A stretch of 33,599 nucleotides of DNA, taken from positions 1 through 33,599 of the forward strand of contig JAQWPY010000011.1 of the NCBI GenBank assembly GCA_029245145.1. Reading direction: 5' to 3'. The notes below the pieces were generated by a model. It worked only from the letters and a program-made list of their open reading frames with translations. It was not told the origin of the DNA and searched no databases. Shown here piece after piece: positions 24,762 through 33,216 of this stretch. Every line of letters starts with the position of its first letter. Positions within the stretch are counted from its first letter, which is position 1. Both the position numbers and the translations under genes were made by a program. This DNA is from Pirellulales bacterium. Lineage in GTDB: Bacteria > Planctomycetota > Planctomycetia > Pirellulales > UBA7805.

Positions 24762-25775
24762 TCAGACGCCCTGGGATGCTTTGACATCGGCAAAGTCGCG
24801 TAATCGATAATCGATCCCGACAAAATCGAGAATGCGACAGAGTGATCGCAAGGCGACCCCGAGCCCATCCGGGCCGCTGAAGCCTCCGAATTGCCCGCCT
24901 CCCTTGAGATGCGGTTCCAGATCAATAAAGACGCCCGGGATACCCCGGCGGCGCAACTTCTTGGTCAGCCCAGGCAAAACCTCTGCAAAATCCTTGAGAA
25001 TCATCTCGTGCCCGCTTTGTCCCTCTTCGGCCGGAACAAAATGACGAAGCGATTCCTCGTCAACGTGCTCGATCCTTTGCACCGTTCCGGGATGCCGGTA
25101 ATCCTTCAGATGCAGCCATCCGATGGCCTCCTTCATCGCTTCGTATTGCGAAAAGACGCCAGCGGCATCAAATCCTTGGGTTACCAGGTTTCCGCCGTCG
25201 AAGATGAGCATGAGCGCAGGATGGTTGACGCGTTGATGAATTTCACGAAGCAAATCGCCATTTTGACCAACCAGATTGGCTTCCACTTCAAGCCCGAATG
25301 TCAAATCGCTTCGGTGACATGCCTCGGCAATCTGACCCAACTGATCGACACACTGGGAGAGATGGTCTTCAGGCGGCGTACCCATCGGATGATAAAAGGA
25401 AAAACCTCGAATCAGTTTTGTCTCGAACGCGTGGGCCAAATCACACGCCTTGGTAACATCTCGCTCCAAATACTTCTTGAATGGCACATAAGGATTATTC
25501 GTTCCGTCATCGACATCCTTTAATTTCACCTTTCCAATCGGCGAACCGATTGACGAAACATTCATGCCGTACTCGTCTTCCAGGTGCCGGATCGCAGTGA
25601 CCTCGGTTTTCGTCAGCTTCATTACATTTTTAATGCCATTGCCGACATCGATAAACCGAACCGTATAGTATTCGAGACCCAGTGCCGCAAACGCAGCAAA
25701 CTGCTCAACTGCCGTTTTATGATTGGCCGCTTCGTCGGCAAATCCACTGAGAATAACTTCCGCTTTTTCAGCCAT
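24762..25775 (-). CDS. Sugar phosphate isomerase/epimerase-like TIM barrel protein
   Basis: Member of the xylose isomerase-like TIM barrel superfamily, which isomerises or epimerises sugars or related compounds with a divalent metal. It has 337 residues. Likely metal residues sit at strand ends: Glu in FGLEVEAN (about 163-165), Asp193 in LIFDGGN, His222 in WLHLKD and Glu in DLEPHLKGGG (near 287). This spread is typical of the family. It begins 3 nt after the queF stop, so the two genes form an operon. A role in queuosine is not indicated; the substrate is unknown. The glycine-rich GGGQFGGFSGPDG near the C-terminus is a notable loop. Confidence 0.85.
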   Translation of the reverse strand: MAEKAEVILSGFADEAANHKTAVEQFAAFAALGLEYYTVRFIDVGNGIKNVMKLTKTEVTAIRHLEDEYGMNVSSIGSPIGKVKLKDVDDGTNNPYVPFKKYLERDVTKACDLAHAFETKLIRGFSFYHPMGTPPEDHLSQCVDQLGQIAEACHRSDLTFGLEVEANLVGQNGDLLREIHQRVNHPALMLIFDGGNLVTQGFDAAGVFSQYEAMKEAIGWLHLKDYRHPGTVQRIEHVDEESLRHFVPAEEGQSGHEMILKDFAEVLPGLTKKLRRRGIPGVFIDLEPHLKGGGQFGGFSGPDGLGVALRSLCRILDFVGIDYRLRDFADVKASQGV

Positions 25776-25778
25776 TGA

Positions 25779-26150
25779 TCAACTCTCTGCCGGGGAAGGA
25801 CTCGGGTGCCGCACTGTAACTTTCGACGTGATTCCACCACGCGCACTGAAGGCTGCCTCGCATTGGAGGTGTCGAGGCTGAATCACCGAAACAAGATCTT
25901 CTACGATGCGATTGGTCACCGCCTCGTAAAAAATGCCCTGATTGCGGAATTGTTGCAAATACATTTTTAGACTCTTCAATTCCACACAAAGCTGATCGGG
26001 GCAATATGTAAAGGTCAGCGTACCAAAGTCGGGTTGGCCTGTCTTGGGACAGACTGAAGTGAATTCCGGACACTCGATCTGAATCGAGTAGTCACGATGT
26101 GGAAATGGATTCTCAAATGTCTCGAGGACTTTGCTGCTGGGATCAGGCAT
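25779..26150 (-). CDS. queF: 7-cyano-7-deazaguanine reductase
   Basis: NADPH-dependent reduction of preQ0 to preQ1, the last free-base step of queuosine synthesis for tRNA. It has 123 residues, the small single-domain form. The active site reads [15 protein letters not shown] with nucleophile C34 and acid D41, the 7-residue spacing of QueF. The substrate and NADPH motif [16 protein letters not shown] follows, then YEAVTNRI. A ribosome binding site AAAGGA lies rather far (about 12 nt) upstream. No preQ1 riboswitch was recognised. A tandem repeat at 26198-26219 lies about 50 bases before the start. Overall assignment is firm. Confidence 0.94.
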   Translation of the reverse strand: MPDPSSKVLETFENPFPHRDYSIQIECPEFTSVCPKTGQPDFGTLTFTYCPDQLCVELKSLKMYLQQFRNQGIFYEAVTNRIVEDLVSVIQPRHLQCEAAFSARGGITSKVTVRHPSPSPAES

Positions 26151-26197
26151 CGAAAAAATAATTCCTTTGAAAACAACGCTTCGAACGAATCGTGGAC

Positions 26198-26219
26198 GTT
26201 CACTTCACGTTCACTTCAC
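26198..26219. repeat. Tandem 11-bp direct repeat upstream of queF
   Basis: GTTCACTTCAC occurs twice without a gap and is followed by GTCA. Centred about 60 bases before the queF start, it could be a regulator site. Confidence 0.5.
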
Positions 26220-26340
26220 GTCATTGTGGCATGATAAAGTCGCAGGCAAAAGAGGGCCGCAAATGCACCGACAGAGATCGTCAGTCTGCCGAGAATAAAA
26301 CAGCCAAACCTTTCGCTCCTGTGGTCGCCCGGCCATCTCA

Positions 26341-26685
26341 CTACGCCGTACCAAGCGTCTCACCGATACGACGGACTGCCGTCTGTAAAGATCGTCGCGC
26401 CATCTGAAAATTCATGTGCGTGGAAATATCAGGTTGCAATTCCGCGAATTGTTCATTTGCATTCTTCAAACGGTGCCACTTGCGCGTGGCCTGACCTAAA
26501 TATCCCTCGGCATCCCGTTTATCCCAAAACACCCCCAGCGCGTGAGTGTAATCGTAGAGCATGCGATGAACCTTCTGTAAATCCTCATCTTCCTCGGCCT
26601 CCTCGGAATGCTTGAGAAAGGTCCGCACCATCCAGACGTGGGTCAACAAGTCATCGACCTGCTCCATCTTTTCCGATGCACTCAT
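26341..26685 (-). CDS. Unknown small helical protein
   Basis: 114 residues and no recognised family. The sequence is charged and looks all alpha-helical: MSASEKMEQVDDLLTHVWMV at the start, an acidic stretch EEAEEDEDL, aromatic residues (MLYDYTHALGVFWDKRD) and no membrane segment or signal. AAAAGGGA directly precedes the ATG, with GGAG 8 nt upstream. It starts 38 nt after the stop of the membrane protein gene on the same strand, so the two may be co-transcribed. Possibly a planctomycete-specific cytoplasmic protein; no function is offered. Confidence 0.75.
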   Translation of the reverse strand: MSASEKMEQVDDLLTHVWMVRTFLKHSEEAEEDEDLQKVHRMLYDYTHALGVFWDKRDAEGYLGQATRKWHRLKNANEQFAELQPDISTHMNFQMARRSLQTAVRRIGETLGTA

Positions 26686-26723
26686 TCCCTTTTCTCCAAG
26701 TCCATGTATGACGCTGCGAACAT

Positions 26724-27911
26724 CTATGAAGATATCTCATCGCTTCCATCATCAAACTCCGAGTCCCTCTCCGTCGCGACCTCATCGGGCGAAGCGCCTT
26801 CACGCAGTCCATTTCTCTCCGTTTGAGGAGACTCGATTTCTTCGACTCCATGATGATGCGCATCGGTGGTCTCCGGCGATTTTATTTTATCCTGCTTCGA
26901 TACTTTCTTTTCGCCCTCACTCGCCTTCTTCTTTCCGGCAGTTCCTTTCGGTGAAAAGACGAGAACAATCGCAGAGCCGCCAATCACGAGAATTAATCCC
27001 GCAAAGAAAAATGGGCTGAGGGGGTCGCCCTCTCCCCTGGTCGTGAGCGCCCAGAGCGTGTTGACCACCGGCGCGCTACCGAAAACCAGCGGCATCACAT
27101 AGATCGGTTTACCACCCCAATTAAAGGCCATAATGATTCCCAAGGAACCAAAAACACCAGCCGCACCGGCTGCCAAACTCCACACCGTTCCGCTGAAGGC
27201 TGAGACACCACTTCCGCTAAAGGTTGCCCAACCCCCATCGACGCCTCCGGTCAGCATGACGGCAGGAATCAGAACTGCAATTGCAAAATAAGCCAGTCCG
27301 ACGCAAAGCAACGGCCGTAACCGACTTCCCTGCATTTTCATCTGGCCCTTATGGAGAAAAGGCCCGTAAGCGCCCCAGCAAACGACTGTCCCGGCGATGG
27401 AGGCGATCAGTCCGAGTATGAAAAGCGAGTTATTCGCCGCCTCCTGACTTGGGGGTGCCGGCTTAGTGATCAACACGGTCACGGCACCTAAAATGACCAT
27501 CATCAATCCGGCAATGAAGACCGAACCGATTTCTCGCGTCAAATTATTCATCTTGGCGGAAATCAGCGAGTTAATGATCGGGGCACCGCCAAAGACAATC
27601 GGCATCACAACCACAGGATTGCCACCACTCTTGAACGCCAGGATGATGCCGAGGGCCCCCAGAGCACCTGTCGCACCCGCCATCAAACTCCAAAAACTCC
27701 CCCCGACGGTCCAACTTCCTGCTTCACCTCGGGTGCGCAGCCAAGCGGCCGGTACCGCCACTGCAATAAAAAAGTAGGCGACACCAACGAAAAAAAAGGG
27801 GAGTAATCGGCCCCCACCCATCCCCTTGATGCCGTGATGCAGCACCGGACCGTAGAGTCCCCAACTGAGAACGGTTAATGCAATCGCACCAATGACCAAT
27901 AAAAATCGCAC
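26724..27911 (-). CDS. Internally duplicated multi-spanning membrane protein, unknown family
   Basis: 395 residues with about ten hydrophobic segments and a charged cytoplasmic tail of about 75 residues (from KKKASEGEKK). The two halves repeat: WGLYGPVLHHG (17-27) and WGAYGPFLHKG (179-189); FWSLMAGATGALGALGIILA and VWSLAAGAAGVFGSLGIIMA; MPIVFGGAPIIN (103-114) and MPLVFGSAPVVN (273-284). The two-fold layout recalls drug/metabolite transporters (EamA/DMT) and GRP sugar transporters, but the motifs are not ones I can place. GTG 27911 is preceded by GGAG at 9 nt. The shared WGxYGPxLHxG motif, with one His per half, would sit at the same place in both halves. Transport is inference; the substrate is unknown. 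Confidence 0.85.
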   Translation of the reverse strand: MRFLLVIGAIALTVLSWGLYGPVLHHGIKGMGGGRLLPFFFVGVAYFFIAVAVPAAWLRTRGEAGSWTVGGSFWSLMAGATGALGALGIILAFKSGGNPVVVMPIVFGGAPIINSLISAKMNNLTREIGSVFIAGLMMVILGAVTVLITKPAPPSQEAANNSLFILGLIASIAGTVVCWGAYGPFLHKGQMKMQGSRLRPLLCVGLAYFAIAVLIPAVMLTGGVDGGWATFSGSGVSAFSGTVWSLAAGAAGVFGSLGIIMAFNWGGKPIYVMPLVFGSAPVVNTLWALTTRGEGDPLSPFFFAGLILVIGGSAIVLVFSPKGTAGKKKASEGEKKVSKQDKIKSPETTDAHHHGVEEIESPQTERNGLREGASPDEVATERDSEFDDGSDEISS

Positions 27912-27988
27912 GGCAGACCACTCCGGTTCGTTTGTTTGTTGTTAAAAATCAGTGTATCAGACCACGCATCTTCGGTGAGGGGGCCTAC

Positions 27989-30900
27989 TCATTCTGCACG
28001 GAGTGAGGCCATCGGAGAGATGTGCCGCATTGCACGTCCGGCCCATAGACTGACGAGAAGTCCGACGATGAGGACCACGAGAAAAAGTTGGCCCAAGGCA
28101 AGCCAGGGAATTTCTGCCCCTTCGAAAAGCAACTGCGGCAGCAAAGCCAACCCGGATGAGATGATCCCTAGAAAAAGTCCTGACATCAAAAGCAGAGCAT
28201 TCTCGAGTACGAGCAACAGCGACAACCGACGATGATTGAAGCCACACACAGTTAACAGCGCCAATTCGCGACGGCGGCTGAAAACGTTTCGTAGCTGTAC
28301 GGCGAGCAAACCGATGGTGCCCAAAAGTAAACCGAGTCCTCCGAGACTTTGAAATGCGGCAAGATACGTGTTTTGCACGGCAAACAGCGCCCGCAGGTGA
28401 TCGGATACCCCCACCGCATCGAGGCCAAAATCACTTAAACGCCGCTCCAATAAAGAACTCACAGCGGGCCGATCGCCGGGTGCAATCCCACCGATCAGGA
28501 AAGTGCGGTAGCCTTCCGTCTCTGGGAAGAGACGCAGTAATTGCGATTCGTCCACCAACAAGCTGCCCTGAAAGACGCTGTTTCTCAAAAGGCCGGCCAC
28601 TGCGAAGGTGATCTTTTGACCTTCATAATCGATCGTGAATTGCTCACCTAAACCCCCGTAAAGCCCTAAGCCGTAACGGGCCGTATTTTGATCGATGACC
28701 ACCGGAACGATGGGACTGCCCGATCGACCGGGACTCGCATCGCTCGTGAGCACTTGCCAGGACGCATCGCCCAGGTCGGACGCGTGGTAGGATCGTGGCA
28801 TATCACGCGGCACACCCAACAGGTTCGGATGCTGGGCGCGATAAAGATTCAAACAACTCGCATCATCCCCACGGTGCACGCGCAAGGAAGTCGCCTTCAA
28901 GTTTTTGAGTAATGATGCACTCTTCGCATCGGTCAAGCCCAACTCCTCCCGGCCTTCGGGCGTACCGAGGTCGAAATAAATCGGGATGGAGCTCTCGGCA
29001 ATCAGATCAAAATCGTTTTGATCGTGATCGCTGAGTCGAAATGCGCTGACGGAGGTAATGAGAAAGGTAGCGGCGGCAATCAGACTAATCGTTAACACAC
29101 TGCGCTGAGGATTTCTCTTGAGATTCAGAACCGTCAGTCGGTAGATACTCTCTACTCCCGGATGGCCACGATCACCTTGCCCCAGTCGTTGGCGGAGAAG
29201 GCACATGCCTGTGAAAAGCGACAAAGCACCCGCAAGAAAAAAGAGGGGGGGCCGAATAAGGGGCGTGCCGAAGACTGCGATGATCACCACGATTGCCGTG
29301 ATCAGCGCACTCCCTCCAAACCACCGGGTAGAAATGGCACTGCCTCGCGATTCGGGTAAGAAGTCGCCCTGAGAGAGTAACCTCCATCGAAGCGATGCCT
29401 TGCGCTGGCTCTGAAAAGACCAGAGGATTGCAATAAGGCATGCAGCGAAGCTCGAAAAAAAGCCGATGGAAAGGCTTTCGATCGATATGTGGAGTTCGAC
29501 AAAGCGTTCGCCCACTGCCTTGAGCCACCAACCCCTTAACCCGAAGAACACTATCAAGTTTGCGTAAAAAATGCCGCCCAGCAGGCCGATCGATGCGCCG
29601 CTCGCCACGATCACGAGCGATTGCACACCAACGAGTCGTACGATTCGACGAGAAGTGAACCCCAAACCGGAGAGTAATCCCCACTCGCCTGCCGCCTGGT
29701 CCAGATCGAGGCGAAATAAAAGAATAAGAAGCAAAAGTGATGCAGTAATGAGAAAAAGACTGAAGCAGAGAAACAAAATACCAAACGGGGTCGTGCCACC
29801 TGCAGCACGAAGCGCCTCGCTCCGGATGTCTCGAAATGCAAATTTCCCATCGGCTGCCAGCCGATTTTCGAGCAGACCTCGTAATCTTGTTTGTGCATGG
29901 TGCGTATTTGCATCGTGCATTGCAACCCGCAGGGAGGTGGTGCGGCCGAAACGACTTCCCCAAAGCTGCTCGCCACGTTTCAGTGAAATAAATGCCTTCG
30001 GAGTCGCACGATACGCATCCCAGTATGCCTCATCCTCATCCCCGACCCGAGAGGCATCGAACGGAAAGGGAGGATTCCAGTCATCGATTGAATCCTGATC
30101 GGTGACTCCCGCCAGTTCCGGCGTAAAATGCGGGTCGTTTACCCGAGTCGTTCGCTGCTGCTCATCAAAAAGAGGCACTACCGAATGCAGGCGAAACGAA
30201 GCCGTATGCTCGGTGACCTGCCCGTGGGTCGTTTCCGGATCGAAGTAGGTGATATCGATCGTATCTCCCGGACTCGCCTGGAGCCGATCCGCAGCCCACC
30301 GATTGAGTACAATTTCATCATCGTCCAGTTCAATTGCCTTTCCATCCGGCGAGAGAAGAGGCCCCCCACCCTCGACCGAATCGATCGCCGTCACCGTCGA
30401 GTAGGGAATGCGGCGAGATCCGGCAGTGATCCAGTTTGCCAAATAGGTGAGGACCGGCTGTGGGCGGTATTCCGTATCCCAGACATCGAGAGCGGCTTCT
30501 CGAACATCTTCCTGGATCATCATCCGCTCGGATGTTAAATCGAAGTATTTCGAACCCTCGGGACCAGCCGAGTGAAAACTTAACCGAAGTCCGTAGTCCT
30601 CCAACTGCGGGATGAATGAAGCGATTTCCGCGGAGTCCTCTAGCGTGCGCTTGTCACTTGCCAGAAGGAGCAGATTTGCTTTACCCGGTCGATCGAGCAT
30701 TTCCGCTATTGCTTCCAAAGGCACAAAGGCATTGAGTGGTCCTTGCTGGCTCGGGAATAATGAAAAATCGGCGATTTGATTCGCTGTAATTTCGGAAACG
30801 ACGAACGAACGCCGGCTGATCGTTTCGGTTTTTCGACCCAAAGGACTCTCTGCCGGAATCTTTGCCGGTAGCTCCAACTGCAGAATCACCCGGTCGCTCC

Positions 30901-31354
30901 AGTTTGCATCGAGATAGGCCCTCGAGGCTAAACGTCGGTTCAGCACAATTTCTCCGCTTTGCGGTTCGCTTGCCGAACTACCGTCACCGAGATCCCAAAA
31001 CGATTCACGGCAACCAAAAACTGTTACACCTGACACCAACTTGTCGCGTAGTGGATTGCTCAGCGAAGCAGGCACCATGATTGCCGTTTCGGCGACCACG
31101 CCGGATGAGGCAAGTCCGGACTGCGATTCAAGGCGATCTTTTAGATCCTCGGGGAAAAAGTTTTCCGAAATGGCAACCTGATCAATTCTTCCCAGTCGAT
31201 TGAGAATGAGATCGCGGAGACTTCCACTGACCGAGTCCCCAACCAGAAGTGCGCCCGTCAACACCGTGGTGGTGGTCGCCACGGCCAGAACGAGCGCTGC
31301 TTTCATCCGCCAACGTTGTTTCAGACTCAAGATGGCCAGGCGCAGTAGTGTCAT
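27989..31354 (-). CDS. Very large FtsX-type ABC transporter permease
   Basis: Membrane protein of the FtsX/MacB/LolC permease superfamily, which uses an ATPase partner to move lipoproteins, lipids or peptides or to drive periplasmic work. From ATG 31354 it has 1121 residues. An N-terminal anchor follows LAILSLKQRWRMKAALV; a large extracytoplasmic region comes next; a first FtsX domain of several helices sits mid-protein (near TTPFGILFLCFSLFLITASL); then a second soluble part and C-terminal helices (LGGLGLLLGTIGLLAVQLRN, NALLLMSGLFLGIIS). This is the tandem ten-helix layout. A longer frame to 31507 adds 51 residues with no match. No ATPase gene of the LolD/MacB kind is next to it. Confidence 0.88.
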   Translation of the reverse strand: MTLLRLAILSLKQRWRMKAALVLAVATTTTVLTGALLVGDSVSGSLRDLILNRLGRIDQVAISENFFPEDLKDRLESQSGLASSGVVAETAIMVPASLSNPLRDKLVSGVTVFGCRESFWDLGDGSSASEPQSGEIVLNRRLASRAYLDANWSDRVILQLELPAKIPAESPLGRKTETISRRSFVVSEITANQIADFSLFPSQQGPLNAFVPLEAIAEMLDRPGKANLLLLASDKRTLEDSAEIASFIPQLEDYGLRLSFHSAGPEGSKYFDLTSERMMIQEDVREAALDVWDTEYRPQPVLTYLANWITAGSRRIPYSTVTAIDSVEGGGPLLSPDGKAIELDDDEIVLNRWAADRLQASPGDTIDITYFDPETTHGQVTEHTASFRLHSVVPLFDEQQRTTRVNDPHFTPELAGVTDQDSIDDWNPPFPFDASRVGDEDEAYWDAYRATPKAFISLKRGEQLWGSRFGRTTSLRVAMHDANTHHAQTRLRGLLENRLAADGKFAFRDIRSEALRAAGGTTPFGILFLCFSLFLITASLLLLILLFRLDLDQAAGEWGLLSGLGFTSRRIVRLVGVQSLVIVASGASIGLLGGIFYANLIVFFGLRGWWLKAVGERFVELHISIESLSIGFFSSFAACLIAILWSFQSQRKASLRWRLLSQGDFLPESRGSAISTRWFGGSALITAIVVIIAVFGTPLIRPPLFFLAGALSLFTGMCLLRQRLGQGDRGHPGVESIYRLTVLNLKRNPQRSVLTISLIAAATFLITSVSAFRLSDHDQNDFDLIAESSIPIYFDLGTPEGREELGLTDAKSASLLKNLKATSLRVHRGDDASCLNLYRAQHPNLLGVPRDMPRSYHASDLGDASWQVLTSDASPGRSGSPIVPVVIDQNTARYGLGLYGGLGEQFTIDYEGQKITFAVAGLLRNSVFQGSLLVDESQLLRLFPETEGYRTFLIGGIAPGDRPAVSSLLERRLSDFGLDAVGVSDHLRALFAVQNTYLAAFQSLGGLGLLLGTIGLLAVQLRNVFSRRRELALLTVCGFNHRRLSLLLVLENALLLMSGLFLGIISSGLALLPQLLFEGAEIPWLALGQLFLVVLIVGLLVSLWAGRAMRHISPMASLRAE

Positions 31355-31528
31355 TGAAACTCGGGCTCCCGGAGAGACTTTCGGCACGTTGACTCTCTTT
31401 ATAAACCATGCGAGGAACTCATTCAGCGTGCCAAAATGAAAAAAGTGATGCCACCGCTGGGATGCTTGAGACGCTTTCGCACCCGCGATACCTCGTCCTC
31501 CTATCAAGAACCGTCTAGAATCTGAGGC

Positions 31529-33205
31529 ATGAATATCTGGAGATCACGCGGCACCATTCTCTTTATTCTGCTTTGGCTTCCATTTTGGGGCTGGAGGGAC
31601 TCTGCCGCCGCGGAGTCCAACGCACAAGGGGCTCTGGCCACCGTCAACGAGCAAGCAACCCGGGTCGGATTGCGCATCATGGCCGAGGGTGGCAATGCGG
31701 TCGATGCAACCGTCGCGGCGGCATTCGCCCTCGGCGTCGTCGATTGCCACAACTCGGGAATCGGAGGCGGATGCTTTTTTGTTATCCGACTGAGCAATGG
31801 AAAACTTATTGCCCTCGATGGTCGCGAAACCGCACCTCGCGAGTCGCATCCGGAACTTTACATGCGCGATGGTCGCGTGGTACCGGAACGGAGTCGAACC
31901 GGCGCTCTGGCGGTGGGCACCCCGGGCGCCTTGGCCGCCTATGCCTCGGTGGCAGAAAAGTATGGGAGGCTGCCGCTCAAACAACTGATCCTCCCGGCGA
32001 TTGAACTCGCCGAGAATGGCTTTGTGGTAGACAGGGCGTTTGCCGCACGACTGGCCACAGAGAAAAAAAAACTGTCCCGGTTTCAGGAGACCCGCGATAC
32101 TCTGTTGCACAAGGATGGTTCGACTTACCGTCAGGGGGAGATCCTCCGACTTCCGGACTTGGCCGTCACCTACCGCGCCATTGCCGAACACGGCATCGAT
32201 TGGTTCTATCGAGGCCCTTTTGCGGAACAGGTCGACGCCTGGATGATAAAGAACGGGGGTGTGCTCGCCAAAAAGGACTTCGACCAGTATCGCATCGTCG
32301 AGCGAACCCCGCTCATTTCGCGATATCGCAACCGGACGATTGTCGGTTTTCCCCCTCCAAGTAGCGGCGGGGTCCATGTGGCCGAAATTCTCAATATTCT
32401 TGAGAATTATAATCTCGAACAGGCAAGCGAGAGCGAATACACTCACCTGACGGCCGAGGCGATGAAACTGGCATTCGCTGACCGGGCCTACTGGTTGGGC
32501 GATCCGGCGTTCACTCGCGTTCCCCGCGGCCTGGTCGATCCGGCCTACGCGAAGCGACTGGCAGAAGAAAATATTTTGACCGAGCGGGCGGGCAACGTCG
32601 AAACACATGGTATGCCGCCTCGTGCCGAGGAAGATATTTTCGGCAAACATACGACGCACATTGCAGCGGCAGATACCGACGGCAACTGGGTGGCCCTCAC
32701 CACAACCATCAACACATCTTTTGGATCGGGCGTCATCGTGCCGGGGACCGGTGTTCTGCTGAATAATCAGATGGATGATTTTTCGATCGCTTCGGGCACC
32801 CCCAATGCTTTCGGACTCCTCGGCGCTGAAGCAAATCGCTTGGAGCCCGGCAAACGACCTCTCTCGAGTATGAGTCCGACAATCGTTCTTGAGAACAAGC
32901 GTCCCGTACTCACCCTCGGCGCCGCCGGGGGGCCGAGAATCATCACCCAGGTCGTGTTAACGATCACTCGCGTCATCGACCGGAAAATGTCGCTACGCGA
33001 AGCGGTCGCGGCACCCCGATTTCATCACCAGTGGCGACCTCGCGATCTCTTTACCGAACGAGGATTGCCGCAAGCGGTACTCGAAGATCTTCGGCTTCGA
33101 GGCCACCGCCTTGCGCCGCTCGATTATGCCGGTGCTACCCAGTGCGTCGGTTACGGCGCAGACGGGCAATTGATCGGAATCACCGAACCGCGTCTCAGTA
33201 ACTGA
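31529..33205 (+). CDS. ggt: Gamma-glutamyltransferase, exported
   Basis: Cleaves the gamma-glutamyl bond of glutathione and related compounds outside the cytoplasm; made as a precursor that cuts itself. It has 558 residues. A signal peptide (RGTILFILLWLPFWGW, cleavage near SAAA/E) is N-terminal. The autocleavage and nucleophile threonine is T375 in KHTTHIAAADTDGN, followed by LTTTINTSFGSG. Earlier motifs are EGGNAVDATVAAAFALGVV, SGIGGGCFFV and the gamma-glutamyl carboxylate arginine in ALDGRETAPR. Late motifs are LSSMSPTIV and GAAGGPRIITQ. All key residues are kept. GAGG sits too close to the ATG for a good ribosome site. Divergent from the FtsX-type permease. It could also act on peptidoglycan-derived or poly-gamma-glutamyl substrates. 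Confidence 0.94.
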   Translation: MNIWRSRGTILFILLWLPFWGWRDSAAAESNAQGALATVNEQATRVGLRIMAEGGNAVDATVAAAFALGVVDCHNSGIGGGCFFVIRLSNGKLIALDGRETAPRESHPELYMRDGRVVPERSRTGALAVGTPGALAAYASVAEKYGRLPLKQLILPAIELAENGFVVDRAFAARLATEKKKLSRFQETRDTLLHKDGSTYRQGEILRLPDLAVTYRAIAEHGIDWFYRGPFAEQVDAWMIKNGGVLAKKDFDQYRIVERTPLISRYRNRTIVGFPPPSSGGVHVAEILNILENYNLEQASESEYTHLTAEAMKLAFADRAYWLGDPAFTRVPRGLVDPAYAKRLAEENILTERAGNVETHGMPPRAEEDIFGKHTTHIAAADTDGNWVALTTTINTSFGSGVIVPGTGVLLNNQMDDFSIASGTPNAFGLLGAEANRLEPGKRPLSSMSPTIVLENKRPVLTLGAAGGPRIITQVVLTITRVIDRKMSLREAVAAPRFHHQWRPRDLFTERGLPQAVLEDLRLRGHRLAPLDYAGATQCVGYGADGQLIGITEPRLSN

Positions 33206-33216
33206 GACCCACGCGA

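Noticed and set aside
25779-26197. preQ1 riboswitch before queF
   Set aside because: I could not find the stem-loop and A-rich tail pattern in the leader.
31544-32659. 371-codon antisense frame inside the gamma-glutamyltransferase gene
   Set aside because: It is a shadow of a strongly recognised gene, with no domain of its own.
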